A stretch of DNA of 64,000 bases from NCBI RefSeq assembly GCF_004346185.1, contig NZ_SMAI01000012.1:62001-126000 (forward strand), given 5' to 3'. How positions within the stretch are numbered: the first letter of the stretch is position 1; the number at the start of each line of letters is the position of its first letter. Below the pieces are notes generated by a model. That model ran no database searches and had not been told where the DNA came from. It saw only the letters and a list, made by a program, of their open reading frames with translations. The DNA is from Aquabacter spiritensis. Its GTDB lineage: Bacteria > Pseudomonadota > Alphaproteobacteria > Rhizobiales > Xanthobacteraceae. Positions 18,401-27,582 of the stretch are shown in pieces. A program made the translations under genes and the position numbers.

Positions 18401-21400
18401 GATTTCCGCAGCGCGCCGGACCCGCTCATCGCGCCGGCGAAAGTCGTGTCTCCGCCCGAGGCGAAGGCCAGCACACCATTGTTCGCGACATTGCCCACGA
18501 TGCTGCCGGTTTCCGTCGGGGTACCGAGGATGAGCGTGCTGCCCGAGGCGATGGTGGTGCCGCCGGTATAGGTGTTGGTCCCCGTGAAGACGACCGCATA
18601 GCCCAGGCCTTCGATGGAGACAGACCCGCTGCCCGATACGACCCCACCGTAGGAAATGTCACGGTCGGCGGCTTTGAACGCCAGAACCGCATTGTTGGTG
18701 ACATTGCCGCCCAGGGTTCCGGTGCCGCCTCCAGACGTTGTCTCGAGCCGCAACACTCCGGCTTCAATGACGGTTTGCCCTGAGAACCGGTTGATCCCAT
18801 TGAGCGTCAGCGTGCCGCTCCCGGCCTTGACCAGCCCGCCGGTCCCCGCGATCGTGCCGGAGAAGGTCAGATCGTCCGAGCGATTGAACGCCAGCGTGCC
18901 GTCATTCACCACGTCGCCCGTGATGGAGCCGGTGGTGCCGCCATTGCCGATCTGCAGCGTCCCGCCCTCAATGGTCGTGCCGCCGATATAGGTCCCCGCC
19001 CCGGCGAGGATGAAGGTGCCGGTCCCGACTTTGGTCAGTCCGCCGTCGCCCGAAATGGTGCCGGAGAAGGTGCCGCTGGCATTGCCGCCGCCGACGCTCA
19101 ACGCACCACCGGTGAGCGTGACTGCGCCCGCACCTTCGACCGCTCCCAGCGTCTCGTTGCTGCGCACGTCCAAGGTCGCCCCGAGAGAGATCGAGACGAT
19201 CCCGCTGTCGACGATCGCCGTGCCGGATGCGAGCGCGAGAACGCCGCCGGTCACCGACGTCGTTCCCGTATAGCTGCCGGTGCCGCCCAGAACCACGGTC
19301 CCGGTGCCCTCCTTCACGAAGCTGCCGGCGCCCGACAGGTTGCCGTCATAGGTCGAGGAGGCGTTTCCGTTGCCCACGGTCAGGGTGCTGCCGGCCGCGA
19401 TGGAGACGGTGGAGCCAGCGACGCCCTCCAATTCGCCGATCGTCTGATTGTAGCCGATCGCGAGCGTGGCGCCCGACGCGATGGTCACGCTGCTCGAGGT
19501 CGCCAGAGCCTCCGCGACGCCGGCGACCAGCGTCCCCTCATTGATGAAGGTGGCGCCGGTATAGGTGTTTGCGGTGGTGAGGGCGAGGGTCCCGAGTCCG
19601 GTCTTGGTCAGGCTGCCGTCGCCGCTGACGATGCCGGTCAAGGTGAGGACCGTGTCGGCGCCGACGATCGAGAAGGTGCCGCCGCCAACTCCCAGCGTGA
19701 CGGACTTCGCGGAGTTGAAGGTCGCCGTTACCGCCAGCGTGCCCTGGGCCAGCGTCAGGTCGCCGGTTCCGAGATTGTCGTCCGCCGAGACCGAGAGAAT
19801 GCCCCCGAGGATGGAAGTTCCGCCGGCATAGGTGTTGGTGCCGGTCAGGGTCAACGTGCCATCACCGACCTTGGCCAGGCTTCCGGCGCTCGGCCTCAGC
19901 GGGGGACCATCGGAGGGCAAGCCTTGGGAGATGGTGCCCGAGAAGGTCGTATCGGTATTGTCGGCTCCCACCGACAGCGTGCCGACAATGGCGACCGCAC
20001 CGGATCCCGTGAGGGAGCCGATGGTTTCAGAGCCGTTCACGGCGAGGGTGCCCGCTGCACCGACGGTCACCCGACCCGTGTCGTTCAGCGCCGTGCCCCC
20101 GCTGGCGAGTAAGACGCCGCCCTGAATCTCGGTTCCGCCGGAATACGTATTTGTCCCTGAGAGTTCGAGGGTGCCGGTTCCGGTCTTCACCAGACCGCCG
20201 GTCCCCTCGATGGAACCGGAGAAGACGTCATTCAGGTTCGCTCCGCCGGCCGTGAGGGTCGAGCTGCCGAGCGAGATCGTGCCGCTCCCGCCGAACCCGC
20301 CGATCGTTTCGCTGGCATTGAGCGCGAGGGTTCCCCCGTCTCCGATGCCGAGCGTCGCGGTGTCGCCGAGCGCCTGGCCGCCGGAGAGCGCCAGAATGCC
20401 CTCCGTAACCTTGAAATGGCCGCTATAGCTGTTGGTTCCGGAGAGCTCCAGGGTACCTGCCCCGGACTTCTGGAACCCGCCCGAGCCGGTCACGGCACCC
20501 GAAACCGTCAGGTGGGTCGCCATGCCCGCGACGATGATCTCTGCGCTCTTGTCCGCGGCGACGGACATCGCGCGGGACGTCGCAAAGCTCGACGTCGCTT
20601 CGAGCGCGCCACCGCCGAAGGTCAGCGCGCCAGCGGCGGAACCGAGATTGGCGTCCTGCGACACCGAGAGGATGCCGTCATTGAGCTTGGTGCCCCCGCT
20701 ATAGGTATTGACACCCCCGAGCGTCACCCGGCCGGAGCCGACCTGCGAGACGCTGCCACCGCCGGAAATGATGGACTGGTAGGTGATGTCCGATGAGAAG
20801 GCGAAACCGAACGAGGCTCCGGCATCGATGTCGACGGCGGCGTCGAGGAGACCCGCCGCGGTATTGTCGCCGTAGATGAAGCCGCCTTGTTCGACGGTCA
20901 CGTTGGTGAGCGTCGAGATACCGGTATAGATGAAATCGCCGCTGCCGGTCTTGACGAGGCCGCCGGTGGTTCCGGCAAGCCCACCGCCGAAGGTTTGGTC
21001 CGAGTCGACGTTCAAGGTCAGCATATAGGCCCCGACCCGAACGGACCCGACGCCTCCGAGGCCTCCGATCGTCTCGTCGGCGAGCAATTCGAAGATGCCG
21101 CCCGCATTCACGGTCACGACGGCGCTGTCGCCGAGCGCCTGCCCGCCCTTCACCTGGAGCGTGCCACCGTCGATCGTCGTCCCGCCGGTGAAGGTGTTCG
21201 CACCGGACAGCAGAAGCGTGCCCGCGCCCGCATAGGTCAAGCCGTTGCCACCGGACACGATTCCGGAAATCTCCAGCGTCTTGCCGGCAGCGGTGGCAAT
21301 CCGCGCGCCGTCGGAGTCGAGCGAGACCGCGCGCGCCATGACGAAGCTCTCGCTCGCCGACAAGGTGCCGTCGCCCAAATTCACGCCCCCGGCCGTATCA

Positions 21401-24400
21401 CCGAGCGCGGTGTCTCCCGCGACCATCACGGTCCCGCCGCCGATCGTCGTGCCGCCCTGGTAGGAATTGGTCAGGTTATCCAGGACGAGCGTCCCCGCGC
21501 CGTTCCAGGTCAGTCCTCCGGCGCCCGAGATCGCGCCGCTCCAGGTCAGCGTGGTTTCCTCCGCGTTGGAGAGCGACGAATCGTCGGTGAGAATGATGTC
21601 TCGGTTGCTCGCCGTCGTCAGCGATGCGTAGAGCCCGCCGCCCTTCAGGGTGACGGCCTCGCCGCTTGCGCCGAGATTTCCGTCGGTCGAGAAGGACACG
21701 AGACCTTGGTTTACCGTAAGCGCGCCGAATGTGTTGGTCGCGGTGAGGGTGAGGGTCCCCGCTCCAGCCTTGGTGATCGGTCCGGTGCCTCCGATAACGG
21801 AGCTGATCGTCAGATCGGCCTGGGTCTCGAGGGTTCCGCCGCTCCCGTCAAACGTCAAACCATTCGTAAGCGTGAACTCTCCCGTGGTGCGCAGCGTGCC
21901 GGTGTGCGCAATCGTGATGGCACCGGACCCGAGGTTTTCCTGTGCCTCGACGACCAGCATTCCGTAATTCACAAAGATCGGACCGCTCATACCGGAATTG
22001 TCACCGGAAAGCGTCGTCATGCCCGTACCGGCGATGATGAACTGTCCGGATCCGGTTATATCATCATCCAGGACAAGGCCAGATCCGGCGCTGCTGCGAT
22101 AGATGGCAAGCACACCGCTATTGGCGATATCGCCGGAAATGCTTGCGCTGTCGGACGTCTCGCCGACCCGAAGTTCGGCCGTCGCGCCAATCGTGATGCC
22201 ACCGCCAGGCGAGAGCGTCCCGTCCAGGCTCAAAATACCGATGCCGTTCAGAACAAATGCACCCGTCCCGGTGATCGCTCCGGCAAAGATGTTGGTGCCC
22301 GAATTGTTGACCGTCAAGGTTGCGGAGTTGAGGAGAACCTTACTGCCGGAAGGGCCCGTCAAAGATCCGATGGTTTCACCGTTGATAAGCTCAAGGGTAC
22401 CGGACGCTCCGATATGGACCGGCGCATTATCAGCAATGGCGAGCGAATTGGCGACTTGAACCGTCCCCGCCGTGATCGTGAGGCTCCCGAAAGAATTGGA
22501 GCCAGAAAGCTTCAAGGTCCCGATGCCCACCTTCGCAAGCTCACCCGCCTGCGAAATCGCGCCGGAAAACTCCGTCTCGGTGGCTTCGTTCACGGTCAGC
22601 GTCGCGCCGCTCTGGAGCAGCAGGCTTCCCGCCCCGGAAAGGCCGCCGATGGTCTCGGAGGCGAGAACGTCAAGCGTCGCGCCCGATTCGACGGTGACGA
22701 GCGCGGCATCGGCCAGCGCGCTGCCGCCTGAAATTTGCAGAATCCCCCCGGAAACCTTGGTGGCGCCGGTGAAGGTGTTGGCGCCGGACAGCTTGAGCGT
22801 TCCCGGGCCGGCGGACTCGAGCGCGTTCTCCCCGGAGACAATTCCGGTCAGTTCGAGCGTCTTGCCGCTGTCGACGAGGATCACAGAGTGCGTCGAGATG
22901 TTACGCCCGTTGGGATTCGCGACGTCGAGCGCCACGCCGCGCGCGGTCGTAACGTTGTCCGTCGCCCGGAGCCCGACATTGCCCTTCAACGTGACGGCCC
23001 CGGACACCGCCCCGAGATTGGCATCCGCAGAAAAAGCGAGCGTGCCCGCCTCGATCGTCGTGCCACCGGTATAGGTGTTGGTGCCCGACAGCGTGAGCGT
23101 GCCGGCGCCGCTCTGGACGACGGAGCCATCGCCGCTGATGACGCCGCCGAACGAGAGGCTGTCGCTGCGGCGGAAGTCCAATATTGCCCCGGCGGAGACG
23201 CTGACCGCTCCCGCAATGCTGCCTGTCGACGAGCCGTCGCCGATCTGAAGCGTGCCCGCGTCGATGATGGTGCCGCTCGAATAGGTATTGGCGCCGGTGA
23301 AGACGAGGGTTCCGTCGCCGGACTTGGCGAACTTGCCCGCCCCGGACATGACGCCGGAAAACTCGGCGCTGCCGGTAGAAATCGTCGACGCCAGACCGCT
23401 GCCCTCGATGTTGACGTTTCCGGCGCCGCTCAAGGCGCCGATAAATTCGTACGTATCGACAAAGCCCGTGTCGACGCGGAACGTGGCGCCGGACTCAACG
23501 GTGACCGCACTGGTATCGCCGATCGAAAAGCCCCCACTGGCCGTCAGCGTGCCCGTCGAAATGAGGGTCGCGCCGGAATAGGTGCTGGCGTCGGAGGAAT
23601 TTGTGTAGAGCTCATACGTCCCGGCTCCGGTCTTGGTCAGACCGCCTGTCCCGGTAATGGTCCCGCTGAAACTCTGGGTCCCGGATGCGATCGAAACGGT
23701 CAGGGTGGAGGTGCCGAGCTCGATCACGCCGGAGCCGTTGACGTATCCGACCGTCTCGTCGGCCTCCAGCTTGAGCTTTGAGGTGCGTCTGTTGATATAA
23801 ATATATCCGGTGTCGGAATAAGCCGACCCCGAAGCAAGGATGAGGGTTCCGGCATCGACGTTGATGTTGCCGGTGGACCCGAACGTGTTGTTTGTGCCGG
23901 ACAGTTTCAGCGTTCCCGCTTCATTAAACAGCATGTTGCCGCCGCTTAACGTTCCCGAGATCGTGAGTGTTTTACCGTCCGCGATCAGAAAGGTGCCGTA
24001 CTCGGCACTCGATGTTCCGGAGATCGTAAAATCGGTGCTGGCCTTCAGAGTCCCCTGATACAAGGTGAGACCGCCGGAGCCGAGCGTTCCGGAGCCCGAT
24101 ACTTCGAGTTTTGCGCTGGTGTTGATCGTGGTGCCGCCAGAATAGGTATTTGCACCCATCAAAGTGAGATATTCCGTGCCTGCCACCGTCAGCGCATTGC
24201 CGCTGATCGTCCCCGCATATGTCTTCGCGGTGGCCTGCTTGACGGACAGAGTGGCGGATTCAGCGATGGTTATGGAGGCCCCCGCAGCGCCGCTCAGAGA
24301 CCCGATCGTTTCGGTCGCGCTGACCTTCAAGGTGCCGGCTGCGCCGATATCGACCGTCCCGGTATCGAGGAGGGCGCTCCCGCCTTCGATCGCCAGCGTG

Positions 24401-26388
24401 CCGCCTGTGATGGTGGTGCCGCCGGAGAAGGTGTTCACCGTCCCGAGCGTGACCTCGCCCGTGCCGGCCTTCTCAAGGCCGCCGCCCCCGCTGATGATGC
24501 CGAGGAAAGCCCAGGACGTGGTCGAATCGAGCGTCAGTGTCTTCGTCGAATCGATGACGACGCTGCTGCCCTCTTCGGAACCGGCCAGCGCGCCGATGGT
24601 CTCGCTGTCGACCACCTGGAACGTGGCATCGTCGAAGACCTTGACATTCGCCGCGTTGCTGATCGCATTGCCCCCGCTCACCTTCAGGGTCCCGGCCTCC
24701 ACGGACCAGCCGGTGTCCTGAGCCTGGGTCCCGGTCAGCGTCCACGTGCTGTCGCCGATCTTTTTGAAGGTCTTGTCGAAGCCGCGATACTGAGCGGTCG
24801 TGCTCACCTTGGAGATGTCGAAGCTTCCGGAGCCGCTGCCCCCGAGCGTCAGCTGATTGCCTCTTCCGGCAGCGTCGACATCGCCGGTAATGGTAAAACC
24901 GGGATGCAGTTCAAGCGTGTTGATGTTTCCTTCGAACTTGATGGCGTTTCCGGCCCCGGTTCCCGCGATCGTCCCAGCATTGATAATCGTCGCCGTCGTC
25001 GCGGCCTGAATGCCGATGCCGTCCACACTAGAGAGACTCCCGTCTCCTGCACGTATCACCCCATTCGATTCATTGGTGATCGAGATCGTGCCTGCCGGTG
25101 AAGTGGTGGCGGCGTAGACGCCGGTTCCAGCACCGGCTCCGCCGGCGATGACGGCCTCGATAGAGGGATTTCCACCGCCGTTTACGATGGTGACCGACAC
25201 GCCTTTCAGATAGGCACCTGTGCCGCCACCCTTCTGGTTCAAGGCCGCGCCGCCCGTAATCGTCCCGCCAGCCATATTGGTTAAGGACAGCGAGCCGTAG
25301 ATAAACGGAGAATTCGCCGTCTCAAGATAGACACCGCTACCTTGGTTGCCGTCGAATTGAGAAGGCGCTGGGCCGGCTCCGCGATACCCGCCTGACCCGC
25401 CCGTAATCGTCCCGGCATTTTCAATCGTCACGGTCGGCTGAAGCAAGGATCCAACAGAGAATGACGGCGAGATATAATAATAGATGCCGTGCCCGCCAGA
25501 CCCACCGGTGCCTACACCATAATACGTTATGGATCCGGCCACCGCCCCCCCGTTACCACCATTTCCTCCGATAATGGTCCCCGTGTAATTGTGAATGGTC
25601 AGAGCAGGTGCGGCCGCCGCTTCGACCAATGAGAAATCCAAGCCGTTCCCGCCGGAGCCGCCCGCGCCCCCCGAACCGGCAAAGACCGCGGCGCTTCCCC
25701 CGCCGCCATTGCCGCCGGTAACCGTCCCGCTGTTATCAACCGAGAGGACCGAGACTATGCTCCCGCTCTTCTGCGGGAACAGAATGCCGGCACCGCCGGC
25801 GCCGCCGGCAGAGCCGTACCGCCCGCCATTATTGGCCGCTCCCACCCCGACCGTACCGGCATTCCCGCCGTCGCCGCCCGTAACGAGCACTGTGGTATTG
25901 ATTGTAATTCCGCTGACCAGATCGGTATTGATGCCGGCGCCGCCATTCCCACCCAAGCCGCCCGCGCCGGGAGACGCGCCGGCATTGCCGCCGGATCCCC
26001 CGCCATTTCCGCCGTCGCCGCCCGCGCCGCCGATCAAATTCCCGGTCATGACATAATTGAACAGGCTCCCGCCATTGCCGAGCCAGGCGCCGGCGCCGCC
26101 GCTGCCCGCGTCGCCACCTTGCCCGCCATTCGAGCCGATGCCGAGGCTGGCATTGCCCGCGGTACCATCCCCGCCGTCGCCGCCCGTGCCCGCGCCGACA
26201 TTTCCGCCGACGGAGTTCGCAATTCCGACCGCTCCGCCCGCCGCCTGCGCGAATGCGCGGTCGGCGTGCACGGCCACTGCGACGAGCGCCGTACCGGCGA
26301 GAAGCGCGGCCTGCAGGTACCGCGTCCGACCGGGCCGGCGAGGAAACAAAGCGCGAGCATTACCGGCGGAGGAGAAGAGAGCAGGCAT
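15484..26388 (-). CDS. Giant autotransporter adhesin with beta-strand repeats (type Va)
   Basis: The 3634-residue protein has an extended signal peptide (basic residues, then ALLAGTALVAVAVHA, cleavage near AFAQA). A glycine- and asparagine-rich region of about 350 residues follows with many GGxGGxGG runs. Then come about 28 copies of the autotransporter-associated repeat, with cores such as NTYSGGTTI preceded by GAGTLTLSG, to about residue 3200. The last 270 residues form a type Va beta-barrel beginning near MQAFGGWG and ending in the aromatic GAFSLKF required for BamA insertion. The ATG at 26388 has GGAG 6 bp upstream; a TTG 12 bp earlier is less likely. No protease or other enzyme motif is seen, so adhesion or biofilm formation is inferred. 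No frameshift interrupts the 10.9-kb frame. Confidence 0.93.
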   Translation of the reverse strand: MPALFSSAGNARALFPRRPGRTRYLQAALLAGTALVAVAVHADRAFAQAAGGAVGIANSVGGNVGAGTGGDGGDGTAGNASLGIGSNGGQGGDAGSGGAGAWLGNGGSLFNYVMTGNLIGGAGGDGGNGGGSGGNAGASPGAGGLGGNGGAGINTDLVSGITINTTVLVTGGDGGNAGTVGVGAANNGGRYGSAGGAGGAGILFPQKSGSIVSVLSVDNSGTVTGGNGGGGSAAVFAGSGGAGGSGGNGLDFSLVEAAAAPALTIHNYTGTIIGGNGGNGGAVAGSITYYGVGTGGSGGHGIYYYISPSFSVGSLLQPTVTIENAGTITGGSGGYRGAGPAPSQFDGNQGSGVYLETANSPFIYGSLSLTNMAGGTITGGAALNQKGGGTGAYLKGVSVTIVNGGGNPSIEAVIAGGAGAGTGVYAATTSPAGTISITNESNGVIRAGDGSLSSVDGIGIQAATTATIINAGTIAGTGAGNAIKFEGNINTLELHPGFTITGDVDAAGRGNQLTLGGSGSGSFDISKVSTTAQYRGFDKTFKKIGDSTWTLTGTQAQDTGWSVEAGTLKVSGGNAISNAANVKVFDDATFQVVDSETIGALAGSEEGSSVVIDSTKTLTLDSTTSWAFLGIISGGGGLEKAGTGEVTLGTVNTFSGGTTITGGTLAIEGGSALLDTGTVDIGAAGTLKVSATETIGSLSGAAGASITIAESATLSVKQATAKTYAGTISGNALTVAGTEYLTLMGANTYSGGTTINTSAKLEVSGSGTLGSGGLTLYQGTLKASTDFTISGTSSAEYGTFLIADGKTLTISGTLSGGNMLFNEAGTLKLSGTNNTFGSTGNINVDAGTLILASGSAYSDTGYIYINRRTSKLKLEADETVGYVNGSGVIELGTSTLTVSIASGTQSFSGTITGTGGLTKTGAGTYELYTNSSDASTYSGATLISTGTLTASGGFSIGDTSAVTVESGATFRVDTGFVDTYEFIGALSGAGNVNIEGSGLASTISTGSAEFSGVMSGAGKFAKSGDGTLVFTGANTYSSGTIIDAGTLQIGDGSSTGSIAGAVSVSAGAILDFRRSDSLSFGGVISGDGSVVQSGAGTLTLSGTNTYTGGTTIEAGTLAFSADANLGAVSGAVTLKGNVGLRATDNVTTARGVALDVANPNGRNISTHSVILVDSGKTLELTGIVSGENALESAGPGTLKLSGANTFTGATKVSGGILQISGGSALADAALVTVESGATLDVLASETIGGLSGAGSLLLQSGATLTVNEATETEFSGAISQAGELAKVGIGTLKLSGSNSFGSLTITAGTVQVANSLAIADNAPVHIGASGTLELINGETIGSLTGPSGSKVLLNSATLTVNNSGTNIFAGAITGTGAFVLNGIGILSLDGTLSPGGGITIGATAELRVGETSDSASISGDIANSGVLAIYRSSAGSGLVLDDDITGSGQFIIAGTGMTTLSGDNSGMSGPIFVNYGMLVVEAQENLGSGAITIAHTGTLRTTGEFTLTNGLTFDGSGGTLETQADLTISSVIGGTGPITKAGAGTLTLTATNTFGALTVNQGLVSFSTDGNLGASGEAVTLKGGGLYASLTTASNRDIILTDDSSLSNAEETTLTWSGAISGAGGLTWNGAGTLVLDNLTNSYQGGTTIGGGTVMVAGDTALGDTAGGVNLGDGTLSASESFVMARAVSLDSDGARIATAAGKTLEISGIVSGGNGLTYAGAGTLLLSGANTFTGGTTIDGGTLQVKGGQALGDSAVVTVNAGGIFELLADETIGGLGGVGSVRVGAYMLTLNVDSDQTFGGGLAGTTGGLVKTGSGDFIYTGISTLTNVTVEQGGFIYGDNTAAGLLDAAVDIDAGASFGFAFSSDITYQSIISGGGSVSQVGSGRVTLGGVNTYSGGTKLNDGILSVSQDANLGSAAGALTFGGGALEATSSFATSRAMSVAADKSAEIIVAGMATHLTVSGAVTGSGGFQKSGAGTLELSGTNSYSGHFKVTEGILALSGGQALGDTATLGIGDGGTLALNASETIGGFGGSGTISLGSSTLTAGGANLNDVFSGSIEGTGGLVKTGTGTLELSGTNTYSGGTEIQGGVLLASGGTALNDTGRVTVGAAGTLAVNGSETIGSLTGSGAVAIVGTLSVGADNTDTTFSGTISQGLPSDGPPLRPSAGSLAKVGDGTLTLTGTNTYAGGTSILGGILSVSADDNLGTGDLTLAQGTLAVTATFNSAKSVTLGVGGGTFSIVGADTVLTLTGIVSGDGSLTKTGLGTLALTTANTYTGATFINEGTLVAGVAEALATSSSVTIASGATLAIGYNQTIGELEGVAGSTVSIAAGSTLTVGNGNASSTYDGNLSGAGSFVKEGTGTVVLGGTGSYTGTTSVTGGVLALASGTAIVDSGIVSISLGATLDVRSNETLGAVEGAGAVTLTGGALSVGGGNASGTFSGTISGDGGLTKVGTGTFILAGAGTYIGGTTIEGGTLQIGNGGTTGSITGDVVNDGTLAFNRSDDLTFSGTIAGTGGLVKAGSGTLTLNGINRFSGQTVIEAGVLRLETTSGGGTGTLGGNVTNNAVLAFKAADRDISYGGVVSGSGSVSIEGLGYAVVFTGTNTYTGGTTIASGSTLILGTPTETGSIVGNVANNGVLAFASGGDTTFAGAMSGSGALRKSGAGTLTLTGTSSYSGGTELSEGTISVASRANLGAGGLEIATGTLRATGAFTFDSAVSIAGTATFDALAAIEISGAVSGAGALVKTGTGTLTLSGANSYAGGTQVNAGTVAVSSDAGLGAAAGGLSLNGGALSALASFDSARSVVLGALGGTIDVASTSSTLNLSGLVSGEGGLSVSGLGTLVLSGANTYAGGTSVTSGRLMVSSDANLGSAAGGIVLSGGTLGALSSFTSARSLSLSGTGTLDVEGSATTLVWSGEIGGSGGLVKSGAGTLVLQGSKAYTGGTTVSAGTVSVASDGALGAASSSLTLAGGTLSATASFTSARNVALSGAGGSVDVAAADTTLTLSGVVSGDGSLTKLGSGTLILTGNNTYVGLTTISAGTLQIGNGGTTGAIAGDIVNNSALVFYRSDTYAFPGTISGTGSVTFLGGTVLFDSPEAYTGPIAIDGSTVELVNGSTSSSAFTVNAGGLLGGAGTIGNLTVNSGGTVSPGYSPGTLTVSGNATFNAGSVYRVDVTPSGAHDLIIATGNVVISSGSAVEVVAAAGTYSPMSTYAIVSATGTVSGTFGSVTSDYAFLYPELSYDTQNVYLTLVYTGEQFSSETNTADQAGVANAVQSLGPANGLYRAVLTLPQGLVPYAMDQLSGQAHASASSMYQQQSIFLRNAVGARLSQSLAGMGGTSGKPLGYAAAQPQTAALAPGLDATVWMQAFGGWGEISSTGGAYGLSSNIGGVFGGVDGGVGENWRIGLLGGISQSTFDVSGLNSSGTVNNYDFGVYAGGKYGDVSVKAGAAYTWHDASTSRTVVFPGYVGANSADYDPATGQIFGEIAYDWRANGFQFQPFAGLAYVNVSGGSFAETGSNSALIVSNGDLSTTYTTLGIRLAAETDWGGRKFSPFATLGWQHAFGDVASTSTMNFYGGTTPFATSGVPIAEDTAILGVGFDFALSQSASVRIAYDGQIASGANQNAVTGAFSLKF

Positions 26389-27253
26389 GAAATTCTCCAA
26401 GTGTCGCCACGGCGGTCAGGCGAGACGTTCGGCATTAACAATCAAGGAGTTCGGCTCGGGATGGTTGCGGATCCCGATCCCATGGCCAGGTCCACGCTGC
26501 AGAACGCGGCGCGCAGGCGTTCAGGACGCATCGACGCTTCGCCGCGCATGATACCGTGCCCCCTACCATGTTCCCATCAAGCGGTAACATGGGGGCACGC
26601 GGCGCCGCAAGCAGATCGGGGCTCCGGATCCAAATCGAAGCGCGAAAAGAGACACCCTAAGGTCGATTTCCCTTAAAAATGTGTTAATTCTGCCACACCC
26701 GCGCGTTAGCGGTGTGTATCCCAGATCTTTGAGCGCGGCTCAAATACAATCAGGAACACTTTCCTTCGTTTATTTACTTTACACCCATGATTATTTGCTT
26801 TCCGCTGAGACAGAACGGACGTCCTTTTGACCCGACACACGCCTGCGGCCGGCCCAAAACAAAGAGACGGCGAATGGCCGCGCGCAATGAAATTTTCCAC
26901 ACGCAGGAAGATCTTAGGGCTGCGGACGGGAGGCGTTCCACAAACCTATCGGAGAAGGCGGCGATGGACCGCGGAATGTCCTCCGCCGGACTCCGAGGCC
27001 GTGATCGGAGCTCAAAAACGCGCTCGCTCAACCCCTTGGCTTTCTTCTCCGCCGTCCCGGTAGAACAGATGAGGGCGGAGACAGCAAAGATGCACAGTCC
27101 GGTAGTCCAAGCCGCAGGGATTGTGGCGAAAACCAGCGCCCACGCAGCGCCCCCTCGGCTCCCGCGACACATCCCGCGACGCGCACGTGTGAACCGGCCG
27201 CACCGCGCGGCCAGTCTTCGGCAAAGCCCGAAAAAAGAAAAAGGGAAGTTGAA
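26389..27253. other. 865-bp gene-free leader between autotransporter and tRNA-Val
   Basis: No frame on either strand has convincing composition. The AT-rich part (about 26660-26800) stands out from the GC-rich surroundings and is the likely promoter region of the autotransporter gene. A bulged hairpin, CACACC-C-GC / GCGGTGTG with loop GCGTTA, lies at 26694-26716. A T-rich stretch on the minus strand just downstream of the tRNA (27226-27243) may end tRNA transcription. The untranslated leader may therefore be 270 bases or longer. Confidence 0.5.
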
Positions 27254-27328
27254 TGGTGGGCGATGCAGGGATTGAACCTGCGACCCCTCCCGTGTGAAGG
27301 GAGTGCTCTCCCGCTGAGCTAATCGCCC
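27254..27328 (-). tRNA. tRNA-Val (anticodon CAC)
   Basis: The 75 nt, read on the minus strand, fold into a complete cloverleaf. The acceptor GGGCGAT pairs with ATCGCCC; the D arm is GCTC...GAGC; the anticodon arm is CTCCC-TTCACAC-GGGAG with anticodon CAC; the T arm is GCAGG-TTCAATC-CCTGC; the discriminator is A and an encoded CCA follows. The 3' end faces the accessory DNA to the left, which matters for its possible use as an integration site. Confidence 0.95.
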
Positions 27329-27582
27329 TGCCATGGCCGCGCCGATGGCGAGACGCGCGGTTTAGAGCGCCCTGGGGCTCGAAGTCAAGCCCGCGGCGAC
27401 GGTACGTCGTCTCCCGCTGCGATCGTCGATCAATGTGGCATGACGGACGGCGGTTTCGCGTCGGACGGACCCCGCGGCGGCCGCCGCTCGCACGGCCGCT
27501 CTTGCCGAAGGCGTGCATCTGCCTATTTTGCCGGTATGCGCACCTTTCTCCTCCCGAGGCCGTCGACGCTCCCGGATCCGAC

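Noticed and set aside
20887-22731. 614-codon plus-strand frame
   Set aside because: It is antisense to autotransporter repeats; its own weak repetitiveness mirrors the repeats on the other strand.
15484-26388. Periodic repeats that could suggest a CRISPR array or satellite DNA
   Set aside because: The periodicity comes from degenerate protein repeats of variable length; there are no identical 25-40-bp repeats with unique spacers and no cas genes.
26774-27334. 186-codon minus-strand frame across the tRNA
   Set aside because: It reads through the tRNA-Val gene and has no domain.
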